In this document: piece by piece, positions 8,636 to 16,948 of the stretch
How the letters are laid out: each line of letters opens with the position of its first letter
How positions within the stretch are numbered: position 1 is the stretch's first letter
Assembly (NCBI GenBank): GCA_029242825.1
Contig: JAQWTF010000089.1
Location: forward strand, 1 to 32,801
From: MAG-120531 sp029242825
GTDB lineage: Bacteria > Bacteroidota > Bacteroidia > Flavobacteriales > Flavobacteriaceae
Length of the DNA: 32,801 nt
Reading direction: 5' to 3'
The notes under the pieces: generated by a model
Databases searched by the model: none
Told to the model about the DNA's origin: nothing
Seen by the model: only the letters and a program-made list of their open reading frames with translations
Made by a program: the position numbers and the translations under genes

Positions 8636-9882
8636 TGATAGATGTGGCCATTATAGGAGGCGGTGCAGCGGGATATTATGCGGCTATTCAGACCGCTATG
8701 CTCAATCCTAGCTTGAGAATTGCCCTATTTGAAAAAGGAGCTTTAGGCTTAGAGAAAGTGAAAATATCGGGCGGGGGTAGGTGTAATGTCACCCACGACG
8801 CAATGGAGCCAGATGACTTAGTGACCCACTACCCCAGAGGTGAAAAAGCCTTGCTGGGACCTTTCCATCATTACGGTCCAAAGGAAGTGATTGCTTTTTT
8901 TGAATCACAGGGGGTCCCTTTAAAAATTGAATCAGATGGAAGAATGTTCCCTGTGGCCAATACTTCTCAAGCAATCATGGATTGTTTTACTTCTTTGAGG
9001 ATAAAGCTAGGGATTAGCTTATATTCAAAAACTGCGGTTAAATCCATTGAACCACTTAATGCGTCTGGCTGGAATATTATTACAGCAACAGAAACTTACT
9101 GTGCCAAAAAGGTCCTGATGGCCACGGGGAGCAGTCCCAAAATGATTCGAATGCTCCAAGAATTAGGACATGGGGTAGAAGCTGCAGTACCCTCTTTGTT
9201 TACTTTTAATATCAAAGATCCAAGAATTGAAGGTTTGGCGGGTTTAAGTACTCCTGCAGTGGTACATTTAAAATTGCCCGGTGTAAAGCAGAAAAAAGCC
9301 CTTCATGCTCAGGGTCCCTTGCTTATTACCCATTGGGGACTTAGTGGACCTGCTATTTTAAAACTCTCTGCTTGGGGTGCGCGTTTGTTAAATGGATTGG
9401 ACTACGATTTTACTATAAGTGTCAATTTTTTACCTGAGTATAAACATGCGCAAGAGGTCCTTGAAGCGCTGCATACTTTAAAGAAAAAAGATTCTAAAAA
9501 AACACTGATGAAGTGGGTTCCATTTGGACTTCCCAAGCGTTTGTGGCAAAGTTTGTTAATGCACATAGAAATTCCTTCGGATTTAATTTGGGCCAATATG
9601 ACAAAAACCCAACTTCAATCACTGTCAGAAATCCTAAGTGCGTCAGATTTCGAAGTTAAAGGTAAAAGCACTTTTAAAGAGGAGTTTGTGACTGCTGGTG
9701 GTATAAAATTAAAAGAAGTCTCTTTTACAGACGTTCAAAGCAAAAAATTTCCAGGTTTATATTTTGCTGGGGAACTTTTAAATATTGACGCCATTACTGG
9801 GGGGTTTAATTTTCAGAATGCATGGACCACCGCTTATTTAGCAGCAAAAGGAATGGTGCAAAGCCTTGAGGGATCTAATTAA
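8635..9882 (+). CDS. BaiN/HI0933 (YhiN)-type FAD-dependent flavoprotein
   Basis: The 415-residue cytoplasmic flavoprotein begins with an FAD dinucleotide-binding loop (VAIIGGGAAGYYAA, residues 4-17), followed by the family hallmark KVKISGGGRCNVTH. A C-terminal FAD contact is TGGFNFQNAWTT. An inserted domain fills the middle, as in HI0933-like proteins. Relatives are often annotated as NAD(P)/FAD-dependent oxidoreductases or aminoacetone oxidases; one clade (BaiN) reduces bile-acid intermediates. The physiological role in Flavobacteriia is not established and I do not assign a substrate. The ATG overlaps the stop of the GDPD gene (TAATG). The 3' end overlaps that of convergent tspO by 8 bases. 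Confidence 0.87.
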   Translation: MIDVAIIGGGAAGYYAAIQTAMLNPSLRIALFEKGALGLEKVKISGGGRCNVTHDAMEPDDLVTHYPRGEKALLGPFHHYGPKEVIAFFESQGVPLKIESDGRMFPVANTSQAIMDCFTSLRIKLGISLYSKTAVKSIEPLNASGWNIITATETYCAKKVLMATGSSPKMIRMLQELGHGVEAAVPSLFTFNIKDPRIEGLAGLSTPAVVHLKLPGVKQKKALHAQGPLLITHWGLSGPAILKLSAWGARLLNGLDYDFTISVNFLPEYKHAQEVLEALHTLKKKDSKKTLMKWVPFGLPKRLWQSLLMHIEIPSDLIWANMTKTQLQSLSEILSASDFEVKGKSTFKEEFVTAGGIKLKEVSFTDVQSKKFPGLYFAGELLNIDAITGGFNFQNAWTTAYLAAKGMVQSLEGSN

Positions 9883-10348
9883 GCCACCAAATAGCAGTGT
9901 TTAAAGCAGTGGCAAAAGCCACCCAAGCCATGTAAGGAAGTAGCAGATAGGCTGCTTTTGGAAGGACTATTTTAAACCATTTAAAATTAAACAACAGCAA
10001 AACATTCAGGCCTAAGATTACAACCAAGGCTATTAAAGGATTTTTTAAGCCAAAAAATGTAATGGACCAAAGTGCGTTGAGTAAGAGTTGAAATAAAAAA
10101 TGGTAGAGGGCAGTTTTCACCCAAACATGATAGTATCCCTTTGCCCAAACCAATCCCGCAGCTATACCCATCATAATATACAAGATGCTCCATACGGGTG
10201 CAAATACCCAGTTGGGTGGGTTAAAAAAAGGCTTTTCAAGGCCTACATACCAATCATTCACAGAACTTTGGGTAGCAAAACTAGATAAAAAACCCACCAA
10301 AAGACAGATCGTTACGGAGATGAAGATATAGTATAAAGTTTTTTTCAA
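9875..10348 (-). CDS. tspO: TspO/MBR family membrane protein (tryptophan-rich sensory protein)
   Basis: The 157-residue protein has five predicted membrane helices. It carries the family pattern of tryptophans and prolines: WYVGLEKPFFNPPNWVFAPVW in the first loop, WAKGYY, LNALWSITFFG and PYMAWVAFATALNTAIWWLN near the C-terminus. TspO proteins bind porphyrins and cholesterol-like ligands and are tied to tetrapyrrole and stress responses. The start is TTG at 10348. No in-frame ATG lies nearby, and the hydrophobic first helix begins at once. A four-codon frame ATG ACT GCC CCT TGA (10359-10345) ends on top of this TTG. A -7 element lies at 10380-10387. It overlaps the upstream flavoprotein gene tail to tail by 8 bases. 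Confidence 0.93.
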   Translation of the reverse strand: MKKTLYYIFISVTICLLVGFLSSFATQSSVNDWYVGLEKPFFNPPNWVFAPVWSILYIMMGIAAGLVWAKGYYHVWVKTALYHFLFQLLLNALWSITFFGLKNPLIALVVILGLNVLLLFNFKWFKIVLPKAAYLLLPYMAWVAFATALNTAIWWLN

Positions 10349-10379
10349 GGGGCAGTCATTTTTAAGTGTACTAAAATAC

Positions 10380-10387
10380 CAAAAATA
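10380..10387 (-). promoter_or_regulatory. -7 promoter element for tspO
   Basis: The minus-strand sequence TATTTTTG fully matches TAnnTTTG and lies about 32 bases before the tspO start. No clear -33 TTG was found at the usual distance. Confidence 0.4.
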
Positions 10388-10445
10388 AGCATGCTTTGTT
10401 TATTTATATTACTTAAAAGCTTCCACATAATAGATTCATATGCTG

Positions 10446-10453
10446 TATATTTG
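10446..10453 (+). promoter_or_regulatory. -7 promoter element for mvaD operon
   Basis: TATATTTG fully matches TAnnTTTG and ends 15 bases before the mvaD ATG, giving a very short leader. The -33 position has TTC rather than TTG. With the tspO element it makes a compact divergent promoter region. Confidence 0.5.
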
Positions 10454-10468
10454 TGGTAAAATTTTTCT

Positions 10469-11584
10469 ATGGAAGCTGTTGGCTTTATACCCACATCTCA
10501 ACAAGTAGTAATCACAGACAAAACAGTCACTTGGTCTGCTCCAAGTAATATTGCTTTGGTTAAATACTGGGGGAAATACGATCCTCAAATCCCAGCAAAT
10601 CCTTCCCTTAGTTTTACCTTAAACCATTGTAAAACAAAGACTTCAGTTGCTTTGGCTCACATAAACATAGAGAGTGATAAAAGCGCTCAGGAATTTTCTT
10701 TTGAATTTTCTTTTGAAGGTGCTCCAAAGCCAGATTTTCATCCAAAAATAGCGTCTTTTTTTGCCAGGGTGGTAGACTATTTACCCTTTTTAAAAGCGTA
10801 TCATATCATCATTCACAGTGAGAATACCTTTCCGCATTCTAGTGGAATAGCCTCGTCTGCAAGTGCTATGGCAGCACTTTCTCTCTGCTTACTCGAGTTG
10901 TCAAATGAATTTCCCTCCAATAATAAAAATGATTTTTCAGAAGCATTTTATGCAAAAGCTTCTTTTTTAGCAAGACTCGGTTCGGGTAGTGCTGCTAGAA
11001 GTATTAGAGGTCCTTTAATGCAATGGGGAAAAACAGCTGTTTTTGAATCGAGTCAAGACTTAATAGCAGTGCCATTTAACCAAGAATTAGCACCTATTTT
11101 TAAAAATTTCCAGGACACTATTTTACTGGTAGACAAAGGAGAAAAGGTGGTGAGCAGTACAGTTGGTCACGGTTTAATGGAAAACCATCCTTTTGCTGAA
11201 GCAAGGTTTCAACAGGCCCATGATCAATTGGCCGTATTGACTCAGGCCTTGGTCTCTGGAGATATGAAAAAGTTTATAGGTATAGTGGAGTCAGAGGCAT
11301 TAACGCTTCATGCAATGATGCTTACAAGCAATCCTTATTTTATTTTGATGAAGCCTGGAACCTTATCCATCATTGAAAAAATTTGGGCTTTTAGAAAATT
11401 GACCCAAATACCGGTTTGTTTTACTTTAGATGCAGGAGCAAATGTGCATCTGTTATATCCAGAAATGCATAAAGAGCAGCTGCTTCAATTTATTGAAAAC
11501 GAATTAGTTGTACATTGTCAAAATGGACAGTATATTTGTGATCAGGTAGGAAGTGGAAGCACATCTCACACAGAAGCACCTTAA
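10469..11584 (+). CDS. mvaD: Diphosphomevalonate decarboxylase
   Basis: The 371-residue cytoplasmic GHMP-family enzyme performs the ATP-dependent decarboxylation of mevalonate 5-diphosphate to isopentenyl diphosphate, the last step of the classical mevalonate pathway. The N-terminal signature WSAPSNIALVKYWGKYD is diagnostic. The ATP-binding loop is HSSGIASSASAMAALSLCL, and the substrate-binding motif is RLGSGSAARSI. The length is slightly above the usual 320-350 because of a short N-terminal extension. The start ATG sits just after a good -7 element. The mevalonate kinase gene follows 13 bases after the stop, supporting a mevalonate operon. Other steps (HMG-CoA synthase and reductase, phosphomevalonate kinase) are not in the window. 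Confidence 0.94.
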   Translation: MEAVGFIPTSQQVVITDKTVTWSAPSNIALVKYWGKYDPQIPANPSLSFTLNHCKTKTSVALAHINIESDKSAQEFSFEFSFEGAPKPDFHPKIASFFARVVDYLPFLKAYHIIIHSENTFPHSSGIASSASAMAALSLCLLELSNEFPSNNKNDFSEAFYAKASFLARLGSGSAARSIRGPLMQWGKTAVFESSQDLIAVPFNQELAPIFKNFQDTILLVDKGEKVVSSTVGHGLMENHPFAEARFQQAHDQLAVLTQALVSGDMKKFIGIVESEALTLHAMMLTSNPYFILMKPGTLSIIEKIWAFRKLTQIPVCFTLDAGANVHLLYPEMHKEQLLQFIENELVVHCQNGQYICDQVGSGSTSHTEAP

Positions 11585-11597
11585 AAAATTACACCCT

Positions 11598-12536
11598 ATG
11601 AAAGGCCCACTTTTTTACGCGAAGATTTTACTTTTTGGAGAGTACGGGATTATTAAAGATTCTAAAGGCCTTTCCATCCCTTATAATGCTGCAAAAGGCG
11701 CTTTAATTATTCCTAAAAATGCAGCAGAGAGTCATTCGAGTTCTAACCAAAGTTTGGCTGGATTTGCCAAGCATTTGGCTGCATTACAAGAAAAAGATCC
11801 AGCGGTGTTTTCTTTTGATTTAGACCGCTTACAACAAGACATTTCCAATGGATTGTATTTTGATTCTTCTATCCCTCAGGGATATGGAATTGGAAGTAGC
11901 GGAGCTTTAGTCGCAGCTATTTATGACAATTATGCACAACGCAAAATCACTGTTTTAGAGAATTTAACCCGAGAAAAATTACTTGAACTAAAAGAACTCT
12001 TTGGAACAATGGAATCTTTTTTCCATGGAAAATCCTCAGGTTTAGACCCATTGAATTCCTATTTGAGCTTGCCTATTTTAATACATGCTCAAGACCATAT
12101 AGCTTCTACGGCCATTCCATCTCAGCACACTGCGGGTAAGGGAGCCGTTTTTCTTCTAGATTCAGGTCAAGTTGGAGAAACCGCCCCAATGGTTCAATTG
12201 TTCATGGAGCAAATGAAGCAAGAGGGTTTCAGAAACATGCTTAAAGATCAGTTTATAAAACATACAGACGCTTGTGTAGAAGACTTTGTCAATGGCAACG
12301 TAAGCTCTTTATTTTCAAATATTCGTCAATTGTCTAAGGTAGTCCTAGACCACTTTAAACCGATGATTCCAACAGAATTTCACGCGCTTTGGCAAGAGGG
12401 ACTAAAAACAAATGATTACTACTTAAAGCTATGTGGCTCTGGTGGTGGAGGCTATATATTAGGGTTTACGCCAGATCTCGAAAAAGCCCAAAAAGCCTTA
12501 AAGAATTACCATTTAGAAGTCGTTTATAATTTTTAA
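11598..12536 (+). CDS. GHMP kinase, probably mevalonate kinase
   Basis: The 312-residue protein shows the three GHMP kinase motifs: FYAKILLFGEYG at the N-terminus, PQGYGIGSSGALVAAIY as the ATP-binding glycine loop, and KLCGSGGGGYILGF near the C-terminus. ESFFHGKSSGLDPLNSY matches the mevalonate kinase block with the catalytic Asp after SGL. It would phosphorylate mevalonate in the cytoplasm. The reading frame opens earlier (ATG 11553, inside mvaD), but ATG 11598 is preferred because it begins right before motif 1 and avoids the overlap. Its place between mvaD and a UbiA prenyltransferase supports isoprenoid synthesis. Phosphomevalonate kinase is the main alternative. Confidence 0.85.
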   Translation: MKGPLFYAKILLFGEYGIIKDSKGLSIPYNAAKGALIIPKNAAESHSSSNQSLAGFAKHLAALQEKDPAVFSFDLDRLQQDISNGLYFDSSIPQGYGIGSSGALVAAIYDNYAQRKITVLENLTREKLLELKELFGTMESFFHGKSSGLDPLNSYLSLPILIHAQDHIASTAIPSQHTAGKGAVFLLDSGQVGETAPMVQLFMEQMKQEGFRNMLKDQFIKHTDACVEDFVNGNVSSLFSNIRQLSKVVLDHFKPMIPTEFHALWQEGLKTNDYYLKLCGSGGGGYILGFTPDLEKAQKALKNYHLEVVYNF

Positions 12537-12545
12537 TTCCAAATT

Positions 12546-13451
12546 ATGGCCCAAAGTCCTCTATCGCGGTTCGCTTTAAAGGGACTCGCATTTTTTTCTG
12601 TGCTTAGAGGGTACAACATAGCCCTAATAGTATTGGCTCAATACCTGTGTTCTATTTTTATCTTAGCCCCAGATAAACCTTTAAAAGCACTTCTTTTAGA
12701 CCCTGATCTAGCATTATTGGTCTTGTCTACGGCTATAGTCATAGGTAGTGGTTACATCATCAACAGTTTTTACGATGCAGAAAAAGACCTCATAAACAGG
12801 CCTAGGAAAACACTGTTAGACCGTCTTATATCCCAACGTGCCAAAATAACCGCCTATTTCACAGGAAATTTTATAGCTGTTTTTATGGCCAGTGCGGTAT
12901 CTTTCAGAGCAGTGGTGTTTTTCTCTGCTTACATTTTTGGTATTTGGCTGTACTCTCATAAGTTAAAGAGAATCGCTTTTGTGGGAAACCTAGTATCTGC
13001 TAGCTTGGCGATTACGCCATTTTTCACGGTGTTTGTGTATTATAAAAATCTGGCTCCTGTGATCTTTGTTCATGCCGTCTTTCTTTTTCTACTCATCTTG
13101 GCCAAGGAAATGGTCAAGGATTTAGAAAACCTCACTGGAGACCTCACTCAGAATTACAAAACAGTAGCGGTGCGCTATGGCACTAGATTCTCTAAGTACT
13201 GTATTAGTTTGTTACTCATTGCCACCGCCCTACCGACCTATGCATTGATTCGCTATTTCAATGTCGGGGCTATGGATGTATATTTTAAAGGGACATTTAT
13301 TTTGGTCATCTTGGCAGTAATTGCCCTTTGGTGGGCCCATCAAAAGCAACATTATCTAGGCATTCACAACCTACTAAAGTTCATTATAGTGGCAGGTGTT
13401 TTTGGTATCTTATTGATAGATCCAGACCTATTATTACGCAGGTTTATTTAA
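12546..13451 (+). CDS. UbiA-family prenyltransferase, related to geranylgeranylglycerol-phosphate geranylgeranyltransferases
   Basis: The 301-residue integral membrane protein has about eight or nine helices. The first Asp-rich prenyl-diphosphate motif is NSFYDAEKDLINRP (Asn73, Asp77, Asp81). The second is KEMVKDLENLTGDL at about residues 185-200. These bind the Mg-diphosphate of a polyprenyl donor. Flavobacterial members at this position next to mvaD and mevalonate kinase are commonly annotated as geranylgeranylglycerol-phosphate geranylgeranyltransferase, an enzyme of archaeal-type ether lipid synthesis. The acceptor cannot be read from sequence. Other UbiA roles, such as quinone or heme prenylation, are less likely given the context but possible. 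It starts 9 bases after the kinase stop. Confidence 0.82.
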   Translation: MAQSPLSRFALKGLAFFSVLRGYNIALIVLAQYLCSIFILAPDKPLKALLLDPDLALLVLSTAIVIGSGYIINSFYDAEKDLINRPRKTLLDRLISQRAKITAYFTGNFIAVFMASAVSFRAVVFFSAYIFGIWLYSHKLKRIAFVGNLVSASLAITPFFTVFVYYKNLAPVIFVHAVFLFLLILAKEMVKDLENLTGDLTQNYKTVAVRYGTRFSKYCISLLLIATALPTYALIRYFNVGAMDVYFKGTFILVILAVIALWWAHQKQHYLGIHNLLKFIIVAGVFGILLIDPDLLLRRFI

Positions 13452-13475
13452 TCGCTCCAATCTAAAACAATACAC

Positions 13476-13483
13476 TACCTTTG
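13476..13483 (+). promoter_or_regulatory. -7 promoter element for the pseudouridine synthase gene
   Basis: TACCTTTG, followed by CA, is a classic flavobacterial -7 element. It ends 16 bases before the ATG, so this gene probably has its own promoter although it lies only 48 bases after the UbiA gene. No clear -33 TTG is present. Confidence 0.55.
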
Positions 13484-13499
13484 CACAAAATAAGAAGCA

Positions 13500-14504
13500 A
13501 TGGGGCGTAATAATTTTGACGGCGATAAAAAAGCCTCTGGACGTGGGTCTGGAACGTTTAGAAAAACGAGTAGTGCTAGGGGAAACTCCCCTATAAAGAA
13601 AGGGAACAGTGGTCCTTTTAGCAAAAGTGGTTCGGAGGAGCCTTCTTCTAATGCACGTTTAAAGCCAGCTGGGTCAAATAAAAAAGGCTACAGAAAGACA
13701 GTCAATAAAGACACATTTGCTAGCGGTACACAAGCAAAAGGACCAAAACTAGTAGCTAATACTCCGGCTAAACCAGCCAAAAAGGTAGACGACAATTCGA
13801 TCCGTTTAAATAGGTATATTTCAAATTCTGGGGTGTGCTCTAGAAGAGAAGCAGATATTTTTATTGCTGCCGGAAGTGTCAAAGTCAACGGAAAAGCAGT
13901 CACTGAAATGGGCTATAGGGTAGCTCTTTCAGATGTGGTTAGCTTTGACGGTATTACCTTAAATCCTGAGAAAAGAGCCTATATTTTATTAAACAAGCCC
14001 AAAGATTTTGACAGTGCTTCCACAGATGCATCGCACCCTAAATCTGCCCTTGGCTTGGTTGCAAATGCCACCAAATCTAAGATCAAACCCGTGGGTCGTT
14101 TAGACAAATCAGCCTCTGGATTGTTACTCTTCACCAACGATGGTGAATTACAAACCAAACTCACTAAGCCAAAGAATGGTTTTAGAAAAATATACCACGC
14201 TACTTTGGGTAGGTCCTTAAAAGCAGACGATCTTGAGAAAATCAGAAAAGGAGTTGTTTTAGAAGACGGTCCTGTTCGTGTGCATGAAATCTCTCCTATT
14301 GAAGGAGCTCCTGCCACTGAAGTAGGTATTGAGATTCTAAGTGCTAAAAATAACATCATTAAACGATTGTTTGAGCATTTGGGATATGAGCTCATTAAAT
14401 TAGACCGGGTGGTGTATGCAGGTCTTACGAAGAAAGACCTACCAAGGGGTCAGTGGCGTGCCCTTACGGAGCAAGAAATTATTAACTTAAAAATGATTCA
14501 GTAA
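13500..14504 (+). CDS. RluB/RsuA-family ribosomal pseudouridine synthase
   Basis: The 334-residue protein has three parts. Residues 1-98 are a low-complexity, Lys/Arg/Gly/Ser-rich tail, probably disordered and RNA-binding. Residues 99-145 are an S4 RNA-binding domain (IRLNRYISNSGVCSRREAD). The rest is the catalytic domain with the RsuA-type motif GRLDKSASGLLLFTNDGEL, in which Asp202 is the catalytic aspartate. It would isomerise a uridine in rRNA, most likely 23S as for RluB; RluE, RluF or RsuA specificity is not excluded. Such basic N-terminal tails are common in Bacteroidetes members. The gene has its own -7 element and ends just before a strong terminator. Confidence 0.9.
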   Translation: MGRNNFDGDKKASGRGSGTFRKTSSARGNSPIKKGNSGPFSKSGSEEPSSNARLKPAGSNKKGYRKTVNKDTFASGTQAKGPKLVANTPAKPAKKVDDNSIRLNRYISNSGVCSRREADIFIAAGSVKVNGKAVTEMGYRVALSDVVSFDGITLNPEKRAYILLNKPKDFDSASTDASHPKSALGLVANATKSKIKPVGRLDKSASGLLLFTNDGELQTKLTKPKNGFRKIYHATLGRSLKADDLEKIRKGVVLEDGPVRVHEISPIEGAPATEVGIEILSAKNNIIKRLFEHLGYELIKLDRVVYAGLTKKDLPRGQWRALTEQEIINLKMIQ

Positions 14505-14522
14505 GCTTCATTTTTAATCTAT

Positions 14523-14560
14523 AAAAAGAGCGGCCTTGTCAAAACAAGGCCGCTCTTTTT
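14523..14560. terminator. Strong bidirectional intrinsic terminator
   Basis: A perfect 16-base inverted repeat (AAAAAGAGCGGCCTTG at 14523-14538, its complement at 14545-14560) encloses a 6-base loop TCAAAA. The stem has a GC-rich core and runs of A and T at its ends, so it can end transcription from the pseudouridine synthase gene (+) and from argH (-), which converge here. Confidence 0.93.
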
Positions 14561-14585
14561 GATTTAGATTCATACCTAAGTCTTA

Positions 14586-15872
14586 TTAAAAATCGCAAGC
14601 ACGGTCCATTTTCGCTTTAATCTCCTCCAAACACAAATTACCCATACTTCCTTCATGGGTGTGGTGGAGGTCCTTTTTGGATTGGTAGGTCCCTTCTGCG
14701 ATCAGGGCACCCATTGCCTTGTAGGCATCTCTAAAGGGCATTCCCTGGAGCACCATTTCATTGAGGGTGTCTACAGAGTACATGGCGTCGTATTTAGGGT
14801 CTTGACCCAAATCCGTATTAGGAACCACCTCCTTTAAAGCAAAATGCATGAGGTCTAAACAACTTTGTAATTCGGTGATAGCAGGGAGCAATACTTCCTT
14901 TAAAAGCTGTAAATCCCTGTGATACCCACTGGGTAAATTTGCCGTTAACTGGCTTAATTGTGTGGGTAGGGTTTGAATTTTATTGCATTTTGCCCTAATC
15001 AATTCAAAGACATCAGGGTTTTTTTTGTGAGGCATAATACTAGATCCGGTAGTCAGTTGGTCTGGGAAGCTTATAAAATTCAAGTCTTGACTCATATACA
15101 GACAAATATCCATGGCTAATTTTCCCACGGTAGCGGCCACTGCACTCATTCCAAATGCTACCGCCTTTTCTGTTTTTCCCCTACCCATTTGAGCTGCTAC
15201 TACATTGTATTTAAGGGTACTAAAACCCAGTTTTTCTGTGGTCATTTTTCGGTTTATTGGAAAAGAACTCCCATAGCCGGCAGCACTTCCAAGAGGGTTT
15301 TGATCACATACCTTATAGGCTGCTTCTAGAAAATAGACGTCGTCTGTAAGACTCTCCGCATAGGAAGAAAACCAAAGGCCAAAGGAAGAAGGCATGGCCA
15401 CTTGCAAGTGGGTATATCCCGGTAAAATAAGCCCAGCATGTTTTTCTGCCAATGAAATTAATAGGTGAAACAAGTCTTGACTGCCTGTTTTGATCTCTTG
15501 AATTTGATCCTTTAAAAACAATTGCATGGCCACCAATACTTGATCGTTTCTGGATCTAGCTGCATGAATTTTTTTCCCCAGGTCTCCCAATCGCTCCGTG
15601 AGTAAAAATTCTATTTTAGAGTGAACGTCTTCAAAATCCGCTTCAATTTCAAAAGTACCTACGGCAATTTCTTTGCCAATTTGTGCTAAAGCAGTGATTA
15701 AATTTGTGGCTTCTTCTGCCTCAAGCAAACCCACAGAGGCCAACATTTCTGCGTGCGCCATGGAAGCTTTTATATCATAAGGTGCTAAAAATAAGTCTAG
15801 CGCCCTGTCATTTCCAACAGTAAAAAAATCAATTTTTTCATGGGTGCTACCCCCTTTATCCCAAAGTTTCAT
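14586..15872 (-). CDS. argH: Argininosuccinate lyase
   Basis: The 428-residue cytoplasmic enzyme of the fumarase/aspartase superfamily cleaves argininosuccinate to arginine and fumarate, the last step of arginine synthesis. The signature GSSIMPHKKNPD holds the mobile catalytic loop serine. The N-terminus (MKLWDKGG...) is typical, and HAARSRNDQVLVAMQLFLKD is the second conserved block. The length is slightly short of the 455-465 usual in proteobacteria because of a trimmed C-terminus, common in Bacteroidetes. It is the last gene of the arginine operon, 5 bases after the deacylase gene, and is followed by the bidirectional terminator. Confidence 0.96.
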   Translation of the reverse strand: MKLWDKGGSTHEKIDFFTVGNDRALDLFLAPYDIKASMAHAEMLASVGLLEAEEATNLITALAQIGKEIAVGTFEIEADFEDVHSKIEFLLTERLGDLGKKIHAARSRNDQVLVAMQLFLKDQIQEIKTGSQDLFHLLISLAEKHAGLILPGYTHLQVAMPSSFGLWFSSYAESLTDDVYFLEAAYKVCDQNPLGSAAGYGSSFPINRKMTTEKLGFSTLKYNVVAAQMGRGKTEKAVAFGMSAVAATVGKLAMDICLYMSQDLNFISFPDQLTTGSSIMPHKKNPDVFELIRAKCNKIQTLPTQLSQLTANLPSGYHRDLQLLKEVLLPAITELQSCLDLMHFALKEVVPNTDLGQDPKYDAMYSVDTLNEMVLQGMPFRDAYKAMGALIAEGTYQSKKDLHHTHEGSMGNLCLEEIKAKMDRACDF

Positions 15873-15877
15873 AAGCG

Positions 15878-16948
15878 TTATTGTGTTAAATAAGTATTTA
15901 AAAGTGAGCAGTATATTTCAATGCCCTGGGCAATTTCATGCCTGTAAATAAATTCATCTGCTGAATGCGATCTGGTACTATCTCCAGGCCCTAATTTCAT
16001 GGAAGGACCCGATATAGCCGCTTGGTCAGATAGTGTGGGAGAGCCATAGGTTTCCCGACCCATATTTTTTCCAGCGATCACTAAAGGGTGGTCTGGCCTC
16101 ACGGCCGACGATCCAAGCCTCAAACTTCTCGCCTTTAGTGCTAGAGGAGCTTCTTTTTGTAAGAGTGCATTTATTTCTGCATTTGAATAACAATCATTGA
16201 CCCTAACATCTACCACCAGTCTTACCTCTGCTGGGATTACATTGTGTTGGCTCCCCCCTTGAATCTGAGTCACGGTCATTTTAACGGGTCCCAAAAAATC
16301 AGATACTTTTTCAAAGGCGTAGGTTTCGAACCAATTCAACACCCCAGCAGTTTTATAAATTGCCTGATCCGAATTGGGATGTGCCGCATGAGAGGGCGTT
16401 CCTTTTATGACTCCGTCAAAAACAACGAGCCCTTTTTCTGCAATGGCCAAATGCATTTGGGTGGGTTCTCCCACAATGGCCATATCTATTTCTGGCAGTA
16501 GGGGTAATACTGAGTTTAAGCCATTAGGGCCAGAGCTCTCTTCTTCTGCAGAAGCGACTATAATAAGGTTGTGTTTTAAATCTTTACGCTCATAGAAATG
16601 TGCAAAAGTACTCAGTAAACACACCAAACAGCCTCCTGCGTCGTTGCTTCCAAGACCGTAAATTTTTCCGTCCTTTTCAATGGCCTTAAAAGGGTCAAGA
16701 GTGTAAGCGCTATTAGGTTTTACCGTGTCATGGTGAGAGTTTAATAACAGGCTGGGTTTTTTAGGATCAAAATGCTTGTTAAAGGCATATCTATTGTGCC
16801 CATTCTTTTGGTAGGAGATTCCTTTTTGTTCAAACCATGCTTCAATGCGCTTGGCTGTATGGGCTTCTTCTGAAGAAAAAGAGGGGGTTTCAATCAGAGA
16901 TTTTAATAATTGAACGGCTTCTTTTTCATAGGTGCTTAAGTACTCCAT
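15878..16948 (-). CDS. argE: M20-family N-acyl-ornithine deacylase (ArgE role)
   Basis: The 356-residue metallopeptidase-like hydrolase has the M20 zinc ligands in LLLNSHHDTVKP (His and Asp), GLGSNDAGG (bridging Asp) and ASAEEESSG (catalytic Glu pair). The middle lid or dimerisation domain carries GTPSHAAHP. It would release ornithine from N-acetyl- or N-succinylornithine. The context, between argB and argH with the argF' enzyme upstream, points to an N-acylcitrulline or N-acylornithine substrate. If transcarbamylation acts on the succinylated compound, as argF' suggests, its true substrate would be N-succinylcitrulline. It abuts argB (stop and start one base apart) and lies 5 bases before argH. 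Confidence 0.88.
   Translation of the reverse strand: MEYLSTYEKEAVQLLKSLIETPSFSSEEAHTAKRIEAWFEQKGISYQKNGHNRYAFNKHFDPKKPSLLLNSHHDTVKPNSAYTLDPFKAIEKDGKIYGLGSNDAGGCLVCLLSTFAHFYERKDLKHNLIIVASAEEESSGPNGLNSVLPLLPEIDMAIVGEPTQMHLAIAEKGLVVFDGVIKGTPSHAAHPNSDQAIYKTAGVLNWFETYAFEKVSDFLGPVKMTVTQIQGGSQHNVIPAEVRLVVDVRVNDCYSNAEINALLQKEAPLALKARSLRLGSSAVRPDHPLVIAGKNMGRETYGSPTLSDQAAISGPSMKLGPGDSTRSHSADEFIYRHEIAQGIEIYCSLLNTYLTQ

Noticed and set aside
11553..11597. Upstream ATG for the mevalonate kinase inside mvaD
   Set aside because: The extra 15 residues match nothing in the family and the ATG at 11598 begins just before motif 1.
13979..14395. 138-codon antisense frame opposite the pseudouridine synthase gene
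   Set aside because: It lies entirely inside a gene with clear S4 and catalytic motifs and its translation has no recognisable domain; a shadow frame.
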